A stretch of 64,000 bases of DNA from Rotaria socialis (GCA_905331475.1 CAJNYU010000501.1:224200-288199); one strand, 5' to 3'. Positions 23,657 to 37,274 are shown, counted from the stretch's first letter. The notes: generated from the letters alone by a model not told the origin. Numbers and translations are program-made.

Positions 23657-25173
23657 TTGATATCAAATCTAGAAAATTCATCATCGTATAGATAAAAACA
23701 TAACAACTAAGATAGAAAACATTCTTCTTTATTAAAGAAATATATTTTAGCTTTATATTAAATTTACATATAAAACAAATAGTAGTCGTTTATATGAAGA
23801 TTTTCTTTTTTTTTAATGCTATGCTTTTTTTTCTTTCTCCTTCAATGCATTTTAATGGAGTAGGCAGTAAAAGCAAGAAAGAGAAAGGGGAGCTTTCTTT
23901 ACTATTACATTACGCCATACATACTGAGCATGCGCTGCCGTTTTCTTTCGTTCGTCTACTTTTATTTTTATTTTTTGACATCAATATTTGATCTGATTCA
24001 TTAAAGGAATCTACACGCACACATACAATCACAGTAGTGGTTGCTATTGCAGTACAGTAGTAGATTGCTTTACTTATTCTGTGTCTATTTTATATGTATG
24101 GCATCGAAACTAACCACTCTCATCCAAACCTTGTGCTTGTTTTCTATATTTTTGTTTGTAGAACGAGAAAGAAAAAATCATCACACAAAAAAAACAGAAA
24201 TCTATTGCGTTTATTATGCTGCTCGACGTTGTGACATTCGCTTGTAGATATATATATATATATACAGAGAGAGAGAGAGATAGATAGATATATAGAAAGA
24301 CGGATAGATGAAGTATACATATATATATATATATATTCGTTTAGTCACTATTATAAGTAGTAGAAAGCGGCAACGTTATTTGTTTATTCTTTTTATATTT
24401 AGTCGTTTTTTTTTCGTTTTTGCTTGTCTTTTTCCTTTCATTCGTTGCTGTATCACCCTTGAGAAAGAAAGTGAGAGAGAGAGAGAGAGAGACAGATATG
24501 ATAGTAGAAGGACAGTAAACTAAAATAAACTTTGGCCTTTTTTCTTCTATCATTCTTTTATTAATAAAACGCCATGCAGCTAAAACATGACGGACGGTTT
24601 TTCTTTTTTGAGAGAATTTCAAGGCCAGACAAGCATTATATATTTACACTTACTCTAAGTTAAAAGTCCTTTGAGATGTGTCCGTTACTTTTCGTTTTCA
24701 GTACATAGTTCACTTGTGACTATTTAGCGATGCATATTTTCTTCGTCACTCTCGTTATAGATCAATAGAGAAGAAGAAAACAAAAGGAAGAAGGTCAGAA
24801 ACAACAGGTTGTTACTTATCATTGTTTTTGCGCTGCTATTACAAGATAACAAGCTGCCAAAACTGCCGGTCACATATAATTATTCATTCTATCTTGTCTA
24901 TATTCTTTTGTTTTGTTCTTCTTCGATTCGCGTTCATCGGATGTGTTTCAGATAATCAGTACATATACCATTTCTCTTTCGGCTGACAAATAGACGCTGT
25001 AAACATACAGATTACATGATATCGTTTAGAGAATTGTGTGAATATTAGCCAGAAGGTCGGAAAAGTAGAACTTCTTATCATAGATATTATTGTAACAAAA
25101 ATATGGTTGATTCATTATATTGTTTTTCTTTTTAGATAGAGTTTTCTTTATTCATCTCTATATCAAATAAACT
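23657..25173. other. Intergenic with microsatellites between TPMT and the LEA-like gene
   Basis: Contains (TA)n at about 24246-24263 and 24318-24335, (GA)n at 24268-24282 and 24470-24492, and a GATA tract near 24280-24310. The segment 24535-24690 is the second copy of a duplicated block. The last few hundred bases should hold the promoter of the LEA-like gene; no core element was assigned. Confidence 0.5.
24535..24690 (+). repeat. Diverged duplicated segment, copy B
   Basis: Partner of 19355-19510 in the same orientation, about 5.2 kb apart, with the same order of conserved blocks. It lies upstream of the LEA-like gene. Confidence 0.5.
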
Positions 25174-27521
25174 ATGTCTGACAGTCACTCACACGATGAA
25201 GGCCATGTCGAAAAACATGAAGAAACAGGTACGCATATCCGAAAAAAAAAATCCTCGTGACTTTTGTTTTCTTCATATTAATTTAATTTCTATAGGTAAT
25301 CATGTTGTCGTTGAAGGTGACAAACAAGAGCAAAATATAAATGAAACAAATGCATCAATAAACGATGAAAATAATCATGAAAAACAAAATAGCATTGTTG
25401 AAAATGCAGATGACTCCGTTTCAAGCCTTACTCATGAACTTGAACATATTCGTGTTACATTAGATGATGAATCAACAACATCTGCCACAGAAGAAACTGG
25501 TTAGTTATTATAATTATAGTTTGATTGATTGATTGATATAACTGCTATATTTAATAGCAACACACATGGACGCTACCAATACTAACGAAGTTACAGGTAG
25601 TTTGATTTTGTATTAGTAATAAGAAAATTGGAGAAGCGAAAAAAAATAAATATGCGATTAATACATTTAGATGAGGCTGATAAAGTTCACGGTGAAAATA
25701 ATGAAATATCACATGAACCAGCTCATCCAGCAAGCGAGCCAGTAGTCGAAGTACAAGAAGTTGTAACATCAGCTGTTCAACACAGTGAAGAACATGCTGC
25801 AGAAACTAAAAATATTGTTGAAGGTTTATATCATTAATTTTATCTTGTTTTGTTCTATGTATGCAGAATAATTCTAGAGCACGCCACTGAAGTACAGAAA
25901 GAGGTGGCTGCAGCTCCTGAAGTCGAAGAAAAGACTGTAGAAATCTCAGATAATGTTCAAGGTTAATAGTGTTTATTCTATATTGTTTATTGCATGCATG
26001 CGGAGTATTTCTAGACCATGTGACTGAGATAAAACATGAGGAAGCTGTCGTTGCAGCGCATGTAGTGGAAGAGCCGATTAAAGAAATTTCAGAGAGCGCT
26101 CAAGGTTTACGTCAATGATTTTATTTTGTTCTATGCATAAAACATATTTTTAGAACAAGTTGCCGATGTGCAACACGAGACAGTCGCTGCCTCTCCTGTA
26201 GTCGAAGAAAAGCCTACGGAAACTGAACATACTACTACAGGTAAAATTTTATTTACAATAATTTATTATTCTATTGAAAATATAATTTTAGAAAATGTTG
26301 CTGAAGTAAAACATGATGTCGAAGAAAATGCTCATGAAGTAACGCATGATGCTGAAGAAAAAATTCATGAAGTAGCACATAATGTTGAAGGTAAAATTTA
26401 GTTACGTGATATATATTTCACAGTATTAGTTAATGCTGTGTTCAGAAAAAGCTGCTGAGTTAAAAGATGATGCCACAACTGCTACTCTTCACAGAGAATT
26501 TCATGCTAAAGAATCATTAAATAATATTCAGGGTATTAATTGTATAATTATTTATCGTAAATATGAATTAGATTGATTTTAATAGAGAAAGCACATGAGC
26601 TTGCTACTACCGCTAAAGAAGCTATCATAGAAGCTGAAAAATCTACAGAAGAAAAATTAGTTGCTGTTAAAAATAAAATTCAAGGTAGGTACTTCGGTTT
26701 TTTTGCTAAAAAATATTTTTTAATAGCTTCGAAATCAAATTTAGAAAAAGCTACAGAAGTGATTGACACTGTTAAACATACAACTGCAGAAACGCTCGCT
26801 AAAGCTGAAAAATTCGGTAGAATTTATATTTAATTGTGCTCTTTTCATGATTATATTTTTTAATTAAGGTAACGGAAAATTGGAAGAAACAAAAGAATGG
26901 GCGCACAGGAAAAGTTCTGAAGCTTTAAATAAAGGAAGTGAAATCCTTACTTCAACACAACATGCAATCGCAACTGGTGCAACTGTGGTTAATGAAAAAC
27001 TTCACGCCGGAGCAGAATCATTATCAGAAGCTGCTTCAAATCTTAGAGCAACTGCTGAACCAATAGTAGCTGATGCTGCTGTTACAAAAACAGAAGGTAA
27101 CATATTTCTTAATCTTAATTTTTTGAAAATAGTTTCCTTTTCAGAAAATGAAAAACAAGCATCGTCCACAGTCGAACAAGTTGTTGAAACTAAAGCTGAT
27201 GCTACTAGTACTAGTGCTACACCAGCTGCTATCACATCGAATACTCCCACTGCAGATCGTGTCTCACAAGAAGCTAATGGAACAGAAAAATCTACGCAAG
27301 ATTCACCGCAAGCAGCTAGTGGTTCAGTGACAACTCCTGTAGTAACTACAGCTAAACCTGGGCCATTTTCAGGGCTTCGTACCTTTTTCAAAAATTTATT
27401 CACTCCATCTGGTAATCATAAACACCATCATCATAATACAAGTTCAACGAGCGATACTGCTGCTACTAATACAGCTGAAACAAAACTCGATGCGACAAAT
27501 AATCCATCGGCATCATCATAA
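25174..27521 (+). CDS. Hydrophilic LEA-like modular protein, 13 exons, 557 aa
   Basis: Exons: 25174-25228, 25296-25499, 25558-25596, 25671-25823, 25878-25961, 26015-26104, 26154-26240, 26292-26390, 26446-26532, 26586-26684, 26745-26816, 26869-27096, 27145-27521. All 12 introns are about 48-75 bp and phase 1, each splitting a codon that begins with G, so every internal exon is a multiple of 3. Exons 5-11 code related modules of about 24-34 residues. Most start with E/D-x-A/V-x-E/D, as in EHATEV, DHVTEI, EQVADV, ENVAEV, EKAAEL, EKAHEL and EKATEV. The protein is rich in E, K, A, H and T, without Trp-rich or Cys-rich parts, signal peptide or membrane span. The later modules and exon 12 look like amphipathic helices as in group-3 LEA proteins. 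The tail has a short hydrophobic patch (GLRTFFKNLF) and a histidine cluster. Bdelloids survive drying, so a desiccation-protection role is plausible, but it is inference from composition. An apolipoprotein-like or cytoskeletal role is possible. Confidence 0.75.
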
Positions 27522-27898
27522 GGCATTTAAATCAAAATATTCTTATTTTTTCTCTATCCCTATATGGACCTTCTTCAATCGTTCTTTCTTTTTTGTTTGT
27601 TTGTGTTGCTTGATATATGCACAGTGTTAAAGTTAAAAAAAAACAATAACAGAAAATTTAACATTTTTTTGTTTTCGGTTCTATTCGTGTATTACCACTA
27701 GTTTGTCATCATAATTAAAAAAAAGAAACAGGCTATCGCTTATGTGCATGTGTGCAACTTTGTTTCATTCTGTCTTTTTTTCTATTATTATTCTTAGACT
27801 AACGTTTTATTCAGTTTCAGCTATATTTTTACTCAATTTTAAATTTCATAGTTTTGGTAAGATTTTAAAGAAAATATTATAGAGATTGAATTCGTCTA
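27522..27898. other. Convergent 3' flanks
   Basis: AT-rich region between the ends of the LEA-like gene (plus) and the two-TM gene (minus). It presumably holds both 3' UTRs; the poly(A) signals were not settled. Confidence 0.5.
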
Positions 27899-28525
27899 TT
27901 AGAATCGATCTGTAGATATCCATGATTGATCCATTATTGTTAGTCTCTTAGAAGCGTGAGGAATAGATAAAGGAGGTATCGTTGATATTGGTGTGTGTTG
28001 AATACGTGTTTTTGCCTGAGAAATTTGTTCACTTAACTGAATTTCAAATGCTCTAGCTTTTTTTTTCGCAAAGAATAAATTGATTGAGCCAAAAGTTCCA
28101 TGTAATTTAATTAGTTTACTTCTAAAACAGCAACATAAAGATAGCCATATGATTACATTAATCACAAAGAAAAGGCCACCTGAACCAATAAGTATAGCTG
28201 TTTTTAAAGTTGTATCTTTAATAGCAAAAATTGATATTAAAACTCCAGCGCTACATACTAACAAAAAAAATACCCAAACTAGCACGTAGACAGCATTTTG
28301 AGAGCGTTGAAAATTTTCATCAATACGATGAATTGATTCGAGTGAAATAGCTCTATATGAAGAACGATGACAACAACAACAAACAGTTTCTTGCGTACGA
28401 GTAAGTAAACGGCAATCAGTAATTATAGCAGTAAATGCTATGGAGTCACATGTTGGACGAATTTTATACTTTCCAACAATTGTTTCACCATTTGTTAAAA
28501 GAGGAAAAAACGTATGAGAATCCAT
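27899..28525 (-). CDS. Two-TM protein with possible PH-like N-terminal domain, 208 aa
   Basis: Intronless frame with ATG at 28525 and TAA at 27899. Two strong membrane segments fall at about 78-102 and 108-132, separated by a very short loop, so both termini probably face the same side. Residues 12-70 read as short beta strands in the order GETIVGKY, AFTAIITDCRLLTR and YRAISLESIHRID, resembling bacterial-type PH (bPH_2) domains that precede paired TM helices. A run of four Cys follows at 49-52, and a CCCF motif after TM2 may be palmitoylated. The C-terminal 70 residues are polar. The family was not recognised beyond this; function unknown. Confidence 0.7.
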   Translation of the reverse strand: MDSHTFFPLLTNGETIVGKYKIRPTCDSIAFTAIITDCRLLTRTQETVCCCCHRSSYRAISLESIHRIDENFQRSQNAVYVLVWVFFLLVCSAGVLISIFAIKDTTLKTAILIGSGGLFFVINVIIWLSLCCCFRSKLIKLHGTFGSINLFFAKKKARAFEIQLSEQISQAKTRIQHTPISTIPPLSIPHASKRLTIMDQSWISTDRF

Positions 28526-31500
28526 GTTGAATTACTATTAAAATAAAAGAATATAAATCCGTTCTGTTGACATGCTTCTTTTATAATTTATCATTAAAAT
28601 TATCAAGAGACCAAGTCGTAAATGTAAAATTACGACCTGCACATGCTATAAAATTAACAATAAATTGTTTTTTTCAACCAATGGTAAGTGATCTGATGGT
28701 TAAAACATAATCAGATAGGTAAAATAAAACAATAAGAAATAAAATTTCATATGAATGTATTGATAAGAATTTGTTATTGCTGTTGTCATATCATCCAAAT
28801 CTCAAGAATCTTACTTACAGGCATGTGGAACTAACTCTAGACATCACTGTCCTTGACTAAATAAATAAATAAAGACGAATATTGAAGATTAATTGTAGAT
28901 GTGATGCATATCGACTTTTGGAAGTGTTCTCTCGAACAGAACTAACATTAGATGAATGTGTATTTAATCCTTGACTTTTAATTATCTTCAAAGTGATATA
29001 TGTAAGATTATGATATTGCTATTAATTTAAATAAGAATAACTTACTAGGGACTCTACAACATTTTTAATAATTTTGCCACGCTTCAATATCATCTAAACG
29101 TCTTTTCTCTTTTTGGCTTACTATTACGTAAAATATAATCAGAATTAATTTCTGACTGCATACATATTTGAGACATCTATACAGCTTCTAGCATTCAAAA
29201 AACTCTTTGAATAACTTGTTAAGAGTTAGAATGAGAATGATATGTAATATGAAAAGCGAATGAAAAGAAAAATATCATTAATAGATTTCCATTCTGTGAA
29301 AGCTTTAATCGAGTTCACTGTAGAATATAGTAATTTAGTAGCTTCGAACCGAATAATTTACTACATCTTCATTCATAGGAAGCAGAACAAAGCTAATTTG
29401 TGAAAAGTTCTACAGCGATTCTTTAACTCTGACGTACTATTAAAATCAATTCTTTAGTATTTTGTAAGAACCAATAAGAACAATGACAGATCTATAATGG
29501 AGACAATGCGATGATCTCCTATCTTCAAGCAAACATCAGTGAAAACCTAGTTTAGAAAGTATAATTTACATATCATCGTCTTCTTTCATTCCAAAATCCC
29601 AAATCGATTGCTCAGTGATTTTGTACAATATTAGCCGAAAAATGAATTACTGAACGTTATTCTTACGTGCAAAATTTTTCTTTTCGTGGATAAAAACCTA
29701 GCCATCACAGTAATCATTATCTAGCAAGTTCGAATCTTCATTTTAATTGTAATACAAACATCATTTGCTTATACTTCCATCAAGTTGTTACAGGTTATCT
29801 TAGGAAAAAAAACATTGGTCAAATATATGTTTTTAGTTGATCTTGATCTCTTTCTCTTTATAAGATTAAAACTTTGCATGAAACAGAATATTATTATTAT
29901 TTCAATAATAAAAAAAAATGATTGAACAATAACTCGACTTTGAATGATAATAGTTATAAATCTGAACTTCATTTCACTCTCTAATCATTACTATCTAACT
30001 TATTCATTCCAATGATAATCAAACTATTTGCTAATAACAAAATCTCCTCTTTTCAACTATGTCTAGGTTTCTTCTTTAAAGACTAATTCTAACAGACCAT
30101 GACAAATCGATTAAACAGACATGCTGAAAACGATTCAACATAGACGCAATTCATCTACCGCTTCTGGAACATTAAGTAAAAGGACACTAAAGGAAGGTAT
30201 CTTAAAAATAAGTAAACAATTTTTTTTCAATTATCAAGGCTATTGACCTCTTTTTTCTCATAATTTGAATCCCGCTGAGATTAAGCTAAAAGAAATTTAT
30301 ATCAAGTATTAATTTTGTATTCTAACAAAGTAGAATGACAATGATATGTCCCTATTCAGTCTTTCATAGAAGACATATTTAATTAATGAAAATACTGCAC
30401 TGATTGAAGTTGCTTCGATAGAATCGATCTGTAATCTTTTCTAAAATTTTCCAGCTATTTTATTTGACTAGTCTCCGATGACTTTTATTCATACTAATTA
30501 TATTGATTTGCGTGAATAGCAATCATAAAACGCGAAAACTGCTGATAAATATAAACAATTAAGTTACAATAACAATATCATTTTTCATCTTTTCTTTTCG
30601 AACTTGGAAAGACAAAATTGAATACTAACGTTTTACATTGTGTTTCCAATATACATGGGCTTTGGATCAGAGAAAAATTCATCATATAAGAATGCTTTTT
30701 CTTCTGGTCGCATATAGTTTTTCTTACGGTTCACTTTCATATTTTTACCACATATGTCTTAAAAAAGTTCTCGTATTATTCTCCTTCAATTTTTATATCT
30801 CACATTTTGAATTTATCTATGATTTTTCGAAAGTATTAGTATTATTATATACTCGTTTAAAAATAATTCAAACAGATAGAAAAATATTTAATTTCAGAAA
30901 TCTTACAACAAATAATTAGTAGAACCATTTTGCATTTTCTATGAAAAAATATTATAAAATCAATTTCATATACATCCAAAATACAAAATAAATATGTTGT
31001 GCATTTGGCCTTGTTACTGTTTAAAATTCTAGAACTGACATCGACGCCGTTTTATTCTTCTCCTAATTAATAGAATAAGTTCACAAGTCTCCGAAATTTT
31101 CACCATAAGTCCTTGCGTTTAAATTGATAATGACCATTTGTTTATTGCTTGTTACCTTTGTCTCATCTTTTGTTCGACAAACATATTTTCAACGATGCAT
31201 TTGATCTCTCAACTATTTCGATCAATTTCTTCTTTTGTGTTATTTATCATTTTTCACATATTTTCTCATCAATATCCTTATCGTTTATACCTGTTGAGGA
31301 AAGAGAAACTCGCTCGACACACTTATTAGTTTCTCATCATCGTTATCATCTATTGCCCATCAAAAGATTAGGTCGGATGTCTATTCTTTCCTCTCAAAGA
31401 AAATGATCGTCGTGGTATGTTACTTGGTCTTCCGGGCACATATCATCATTGATGCGCAAGCCAACGTGCTAATAGAGTTGCTTTCAATGTGTGAGAAAAA

Positions 31501-33733
31501 TAAACATTCCATATATTATTGTTAATCATATTAAATATGAGAACTCTTCTACTTATTTCATAACCAATTGTTAATAGTATTGCAAAAACTTGACTTTCGT
31601 AAAAATACGGATCGTTTTCCTATTGACTAATATTCAGTTATTGGTCAATTGACCATAGTGATTCAAATCTCATGAGTCGATCTACAATATGCATGGAAGT
31701 TTTGCACGTATTAAAAAGAAATTATAGTAATATTGGCAAGTAAATCAACACTTTTTCTTAGTCATTTACTATATGGTATAGATGTATCGATCACGCTTCA
31801 TGGTTGCTAATTACTCGAAACATTCCAACACACAACACATATTCATCTAATGATTGCAAGAGAAAAGTAAAAAAAAAAGAGAAGAAGTCACGTACAAATG
31901 ATGATGAGTGATTGAAGTAAATGCACATACACAGATTTCAATCTTGCCTATAAAATGATTTGATGATCGATTGTTCTTAGTTTATTGGTCAGCTGCAGAG
32001 ATATTTCAACAGGAAATACAAAAACAAAAAAATTAAATCAAGAAACGTTAGATGAAAAATATTCGTTGATTGGAATCTTTTCGCTGAAAAACACAATGCA
32101 GTTGCTGCATTCTTCGACGTAAGACAAAATTGAAGAATACAATCTGTTTCATCGCTTATAAAATCATTCTGACACTAAATGAGCAGATAACTTCAATGTT
32201 TCTTTGGATATGAATGTTTAACAAACTTTGAGAAAACTGCAACTTTCATGAAGAATTTTTAACAAAATAATTCATAAAATGACCAATGACGTTCTATGCG
32301 TCAATCTAATCATAATAATATTAATTAAGAAGATAACTTTTTTTCAAAAATCTGTATCAATGAATTCAATTAACACGTCTTTGTATTTATTTTCTGTTTC
32401 AAAATTTAATAGAGACGACCGTCACAGTTTAATTCATAACTAATTCATAGAAAGTGAAAATGTTCATGGTTTAATTATAACATTTATTCAACATAAAATT
32501 ATTCTATAGCCTGCATACAATTCATTATTCAAAGACAAAAATAAGAAAATATTATTGTTGGTTTTTTTAATATAAAATATTTTTTTCTTCTTTTCTGTCA
32601 TCAATCATGTCTATCAGAATTTCATGAGAGCAAGAGAAAAAATAGATCGACGATTTAAAATCATATCCTACTTTTTTTTTTCTATCTCATTGATGATAAT
32701 GATGATACACAACTTACATACATATATATATATATATGTAAGTCAATGTAGTATACGCGTATTTTCTAGGCTTTTTTCTGACAGTTATTATGATTATAAT
32801 CGTTATATGTTTCTACGTATATTGATTGATGATCAAGCTATCGTATCATGTTTACATGAAGAAAAGATATTATTTTAATCGAGTTAGTCGCCTAACATTC
32901 TTCCCTCTTTGGATGTGTGCATGTTTATAAAGGCGTGGCTTCACTTGTCATCACTAGTATACAAGCGAGTAGTGCGCCCTGTCATTTCAGTCGGCATGAT
33001 ACACCAAAAAACGAAAAAGAACAAGAAGCATCTCGAAATGATAAGCAACGAAATAGATCAATAGCAAACATGAAATTAGCTATGATGATCCTGTCAACTA
33101 CAACATCGTTTCATGATTTTCCGAACTGATAAAATAACTTCTTCTATTAGCATATGTGATAATCAATTGCTAACCTTTTCGCTTTGACTTGCTTGATTTC
33201 CAAATGATTCGCTCGCCTCATTTGCTTTCATAATCGGTTTTCCAGAAAAGAAAGTTGTCTGGATATTCATTAAGGAAGTCTATTAGCAAATAGAAAAGAA
33301 ACAAAAGAACGACCGAACGAACGTATTTCTTATTTTTCTTTTGATGTATCATTACTACTTGATAATAGCAATATAAGCTTTTGCTCGTCGTCTTCATCAT
33401 CATCATTCATAATAGCTTTTGCTCTCTCCCTCTCTCTCTCTCTCTTAGCTGGTAGACATAGAAAAAGTATCTTTTTACATGATTGGTTAGACAAAATGAT
33501 GCGTATATCTATCATTACATGGAGCGAGAGAAAAAACGAAGTAATATTCTTGTCATTGGCCAATCATATTAAAGAGAAAGAAGCGAGTAAAAAAAAACAG
33601 AGAAAGTAATTTAGACTATCACTTACTTATTTAACTCACACTTACAGAGTTGTGTGTGTGTGTGCGTTTATAATTGTTGTCAAATCAAATTTAGGAAAAA
33701 AGAGAACAATAATAATAATAATATTTGATCATC
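28526..33733. other. 5.2 kb without a supportable gene, upstream of engrailed
   Basis: AT-rich. Short frames (for example 30638-30919, 31138-31406, 32624-32878) are A/T low-complexity translations. A perfect AT palindrome (acttacatac(at)n...gtaagt) lies at about 32711-32744. A (CT)n tract lies at about 33426-33445 and (GT)n at about 33650-33665. As the region sits before a developmental homeobox gene it may hold regulatory DNA, but no element could be identified. Confidence 0.45.
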
Positions 33734-34462
33734 ATGGGTGCTAATGATCATCAACTATTTCTCTCATCACCTGATTCAACATATTCAAGAACATCATCAA
33801 TATCGTCTTCGCCATCGTCGTCTTCTTTTCCTCCGTCAGGAAAATTATTAAATGAAAAACAAACATCAAAGATGAAATCTTTTCTTATTTCGGATATATT
33901 GAAACCTAGTTTTGGTAACCATAATCAACATAATAATATTGAAAAATCAAACATTCCTTTATCATCATCGTCACCTACAACAACAAATGATTCATCATCG
34001 TCGTCGTCGTCAAATCAAAATCATAGTCAAAATCTTATGGAGGGAATGTTTCCTGCATGGGTTTATTGTACAAGATATTCTGATCGACCATCAGCGGGTA
34101 AAAACAAAGATCAAAAGAAAACCACTTCAAATAAATCTTTACTTTTTGAAGGTCCTCGTGCACGAAAACATAAGCCATGTGATACCTTGGATTCCAAACG
34201 ACCACGTACAGCTTTCACAAGTGCTCAATTAGCGCGTTTAAAAGATGAATTTGATCGAAGTAAATATTTAACGGGCGAACGTCGACAAGTTTTAGCTGAT
34301 GAATTAGGTTTAAATGAATCTCAAATAAAAATTTGGTATCAAAATAAACGAGCAAAAATAAAAAAGACGTCTGGTGTACGAAATACATTAGCATTACAAT
34401 TAATGGCTCAAGGTTTATATAATCATATACCATCGAATAATAAAAACTCATTAAATGACTAG
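33734..34462 (+). CDS. en: Engrailed homeobox transcription factor, 242 aa
   Basis: Single exon; the start is the ATG at 33734. All engrailed homology blocks are present in order. EH1-type Groucho-binding motif [13 protein letters not shown] is at 49-61. The EH2 PBC-binding hexapeptide region [17 protein letters not shown] is at 106-122. EH3/EH4 homeodomain is at about 153-212 ([12 protein letters not shown] ... [21 protein letters not shown]), and EH5 [18 protein letters not shown] at 214-231. The protein is a nuclear repressor that patterns segments, neurons or head territories in bilaterians. Odd point: the recognition helix reads WYQNKR where homeodomains almost always have WFQN (position 49 F to Y). 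Q50 and N51, the main base-contacting residues, are kept. Serine- and asparagine-rich linkers lie between blocks. Confidence 0.93.
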   Translation: MGANDHQLFLSSPDSTYSRTSSISSSPSSSSFPPSGKLLNEKQTSKMKSFLISDILKPSFGNHNQHNNIEKSNIPLSSSSPTTTNDSSSSSSSNQNHSQNLMEGMFPAWVYCTRYSDRPSAGKNKDQKKTTSNKSLLFEGPRARKHKPCDTLDSKRPRTAFTSAQLARLKDEFDRSKYLTGERRQVLADELGLNESQIKIWYQNKRAKIKKTSGVRNTLALQLMAQGLYNHIPSNNKNSLND

Positions 34463-37274
34463 AGGACAGCAACATGATTTTTATGCAAATCTGCTAGTCA
34501 AATTCGTTTTTTTTTCTTCGCTCTTTTTGTCTCTGTTATTCTTTGTTGTACAGCGATTAAAATAAGAAACAAATATTAAATATATAGAAGTGATTTTTCT
34601 TTGTATCACACTTACAGAAGTAACAACTGTTGTTGATAATCGATCACTTATTGTCGATGCAATAACAACAGGTTCAAGTCGGTATGTTTGATTGAAGTAA
34701 TGATATCCACCCGAAAAAAATATTATTGTATTCTTTCTCGTGTTAATTCGATAAATATAGAGTAGATTGTAATGATTGCACACACGACGTGTGCATATGA
34801 AGACTCAAGGGAAATTTTAAATTGCAGTTTCTTTTTTATATAGCGGTAGCGGCATTAGTTTGACTAGCATATGAAAGTTTAATGACTCGAAGCAGTTAAC
34901 TGATTGGTAAGAAAAGAGTGGGCTGGAGAGAGTGTGTGTGTGTGTATAAATATAAACAGTCTATCGATCAATTTCATTCTATAAAGATTATTTTGATCTT
35001 TCACAGAAAACAAAAATGAGCAGGTGGGAAAATGGGAGTGACCAGAGAGTATAATGAACTTCATAAAGATTGACATGAAAGCCAAAGACTTTGTCATGCA
35101 AAATTCATATTGTGATTTGGTGTTAATGATAGAGTTTAGTGACAAATAGAAGGTGTTTAATTTATTGACAGTTCTGCGGACCTAGTGTTAACTCGACGGA
35201 TTCTAATGGGGAAATTGTTTAAATAAATGCGTATCTTAAAATTTATTGATTGATTAAATAATCAATAAAAAAAATGGTAATTTTTGGTATTGTTCAAAAA
35301 TATCAATGGAGATATATTCGGAAGAAGAAATTTTGATGTGCCGAACAACAATTATAATTTGTTTCGATTAGACATGCACCAAAACTGGAAGCATTCGATT
35401 TTGTTTGTGACTGTGATCGTTTTCGATCGATGAACAAAAGAAAATTGAAGTTAGTCAAAATAAATAGATTTTTAGTTTTGACTGTAGTAGATTTATACAC
35501 CAAAAACCTTAATGAGCTCTCCTAATTACCTATATACCTTCATAAATACTTAGGCAACTATTAAAATACTCAACATTTTCTAAACTAGCTAGAAAATTTC
35601 CAAATTCAAATACCTTTTCCGAGTTCGATAATACATTATAAATAGAAAAATTTTACCTAACTAAAACAGGTAATTTATAAATACGGTGATTTGTATGAAT
35701 CACTTTTTTTCTTGTCTTAATAACTGCTCAGATTGAAACATCGAGCAGGTTTTTTTTTATTTAAAAGCGACTGAGTCACGCAGTTAAAGTCTACTTAAAT
35801 TAAAATAAATGCTATTCTCTTTGGATTATGATTCAAAACCATGAATCTGAAATAATAGATTTCAATCTATTGCCCAGCATTAGACTTTATTTCAAATACT
35901 ATAGACTGATGTGTTATTTTCTGTGTAGCATTATATATATATATATATATATATATATTACCCCTGATTATACTTTTGTTGGTTCTCTGAAACATTTTAA
36001 AAGTGCCTAATTTATGGTAAGAAAGCACAAACTAGTTCTAATTTTTGTCCTTGTACTTCTCTGATATGAAATTATTTAGCAATGAGAGAATTGAACAATC
36101 AGTCGTTTGCGACGAAACTGAATCCATTACTACGAACATTAATATAAATATCGAGAAAATATTGACAAACTTATTCGTTCTGAAGCGTCCATCGTATTAT
36201 ATTCGAATACTATTATTAGATTCTGATGGTATCCAGTATGGAGTACGATAGAAATACGAATTAATTTATAAAGATATTCTATAGTTTTCTGTCTAGTTCT
36301 GATTGTATATATCGGATGTCATGCATTACTCATTTAATTATTATGTTAGTATCAGCAATTTTATCGTCAATATAGAGAAAATATATTTCTTTAAATAAAA
36401 TTTATCAAATACAATGATCTATGCTTTAGAATTTCCAATGTAACGTAGGAATAAAATTATAATTGAATAGATTCGTGTAAATTTGAAATAATTAACTTCA
36501 GAACAAATTGATAATAAGAAAAATGGTCAGATTCAAGATCAAAAGCTAACTGATTACTCAAGCAATAATTAAATAAATCTTTGAAATACAGCGCGGGTCA
36601 ACAATAACTAGTACAGAATGTCTTCCGTCTGCTTTATTTGATGAAACTGGCTTTTCATTCGATTCAATATCGAACTAGGCTACTGATTCAAAGTGTGTTC
36701 CTATAATTTATTTTAGAAACAATGGATTCTAAGGAAGCTCATCATTTGATCTAGCTATCAAATAGATAAAATATTTGTAAATTTTATCATGTTTCAATGA
36801 AATTTATAGGGTCAAAAATAATCGTATTGATGAGCTTGATACTGATATGCTCGTGCAATCATACGATTCTCAACAAGGACAGGTACATTAGATTGCAAGT
36901 CCTTCTCAACCAAAAACCAATTTTTACTTATTGAACTCTAAGAATAGTTCAGACATGTGACGTTCTGATTCTACGAAGTATCGTTTTAGCAAATCTTTTA
37001 TGAGTGACCAAGAAAATCATCTGAATTTATTACAACAGAGTAAAGGTATAGAATTTTGTTTTTTGGATCATTCAACTATATATACATCATCTTGATTTTA
37101 CGATTAGAAAAATGAAGATTTTCATAAAACACCATTGAAAACCCTCAAGGTTTCGCCAACAAAATTATCTGCATATCGGTATCATATTCATGTTGTTTTT
37201 TCTAAAAATTTGCTATTTTACTACAAAAATAAAGTCATTGGTGATTGAATTAAATATCTCAGTTTTATCAATAA
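34463..37274. other. Intergenic; possible broken coding fragments near 36.6-37.05 kb
   Basis: Mostly AT-rich, with a (TA)n tract at about 35931-35957. Between 36590 and 37050 short peptide-like fragments appear on the plus strand, such as STECLPSALFDETGFSFDSI, NNRIDELDTDMLVQSYDS and RFSKSFMSDQENHLNLLQQS. They are interrupted by stops. They may be remains of a gene, but no family was recognised. Confidence 0.35.

Noticed and set aside
27002-27403. 133-codon minus frame opposite the last exons of the LEA-like gene
   Set aside because: Antisense shadow of exons 12-13; it crosses a well-supported intron.
29720-29745. tRNA-like gttcgaatc box
   Set aside because: No A box or cloverleaf stems at the right distance. 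No tRNA or rRNA gene was found in the window.
33725-33733. Upstream TTG start for engrailed
   Set aside because: Animal genes start at ATG; the first ATG in frame is 33734.
35931-35957. (TA)n tract as a promoter
   Set aside because: Plain microsatellite with no gene downstream.
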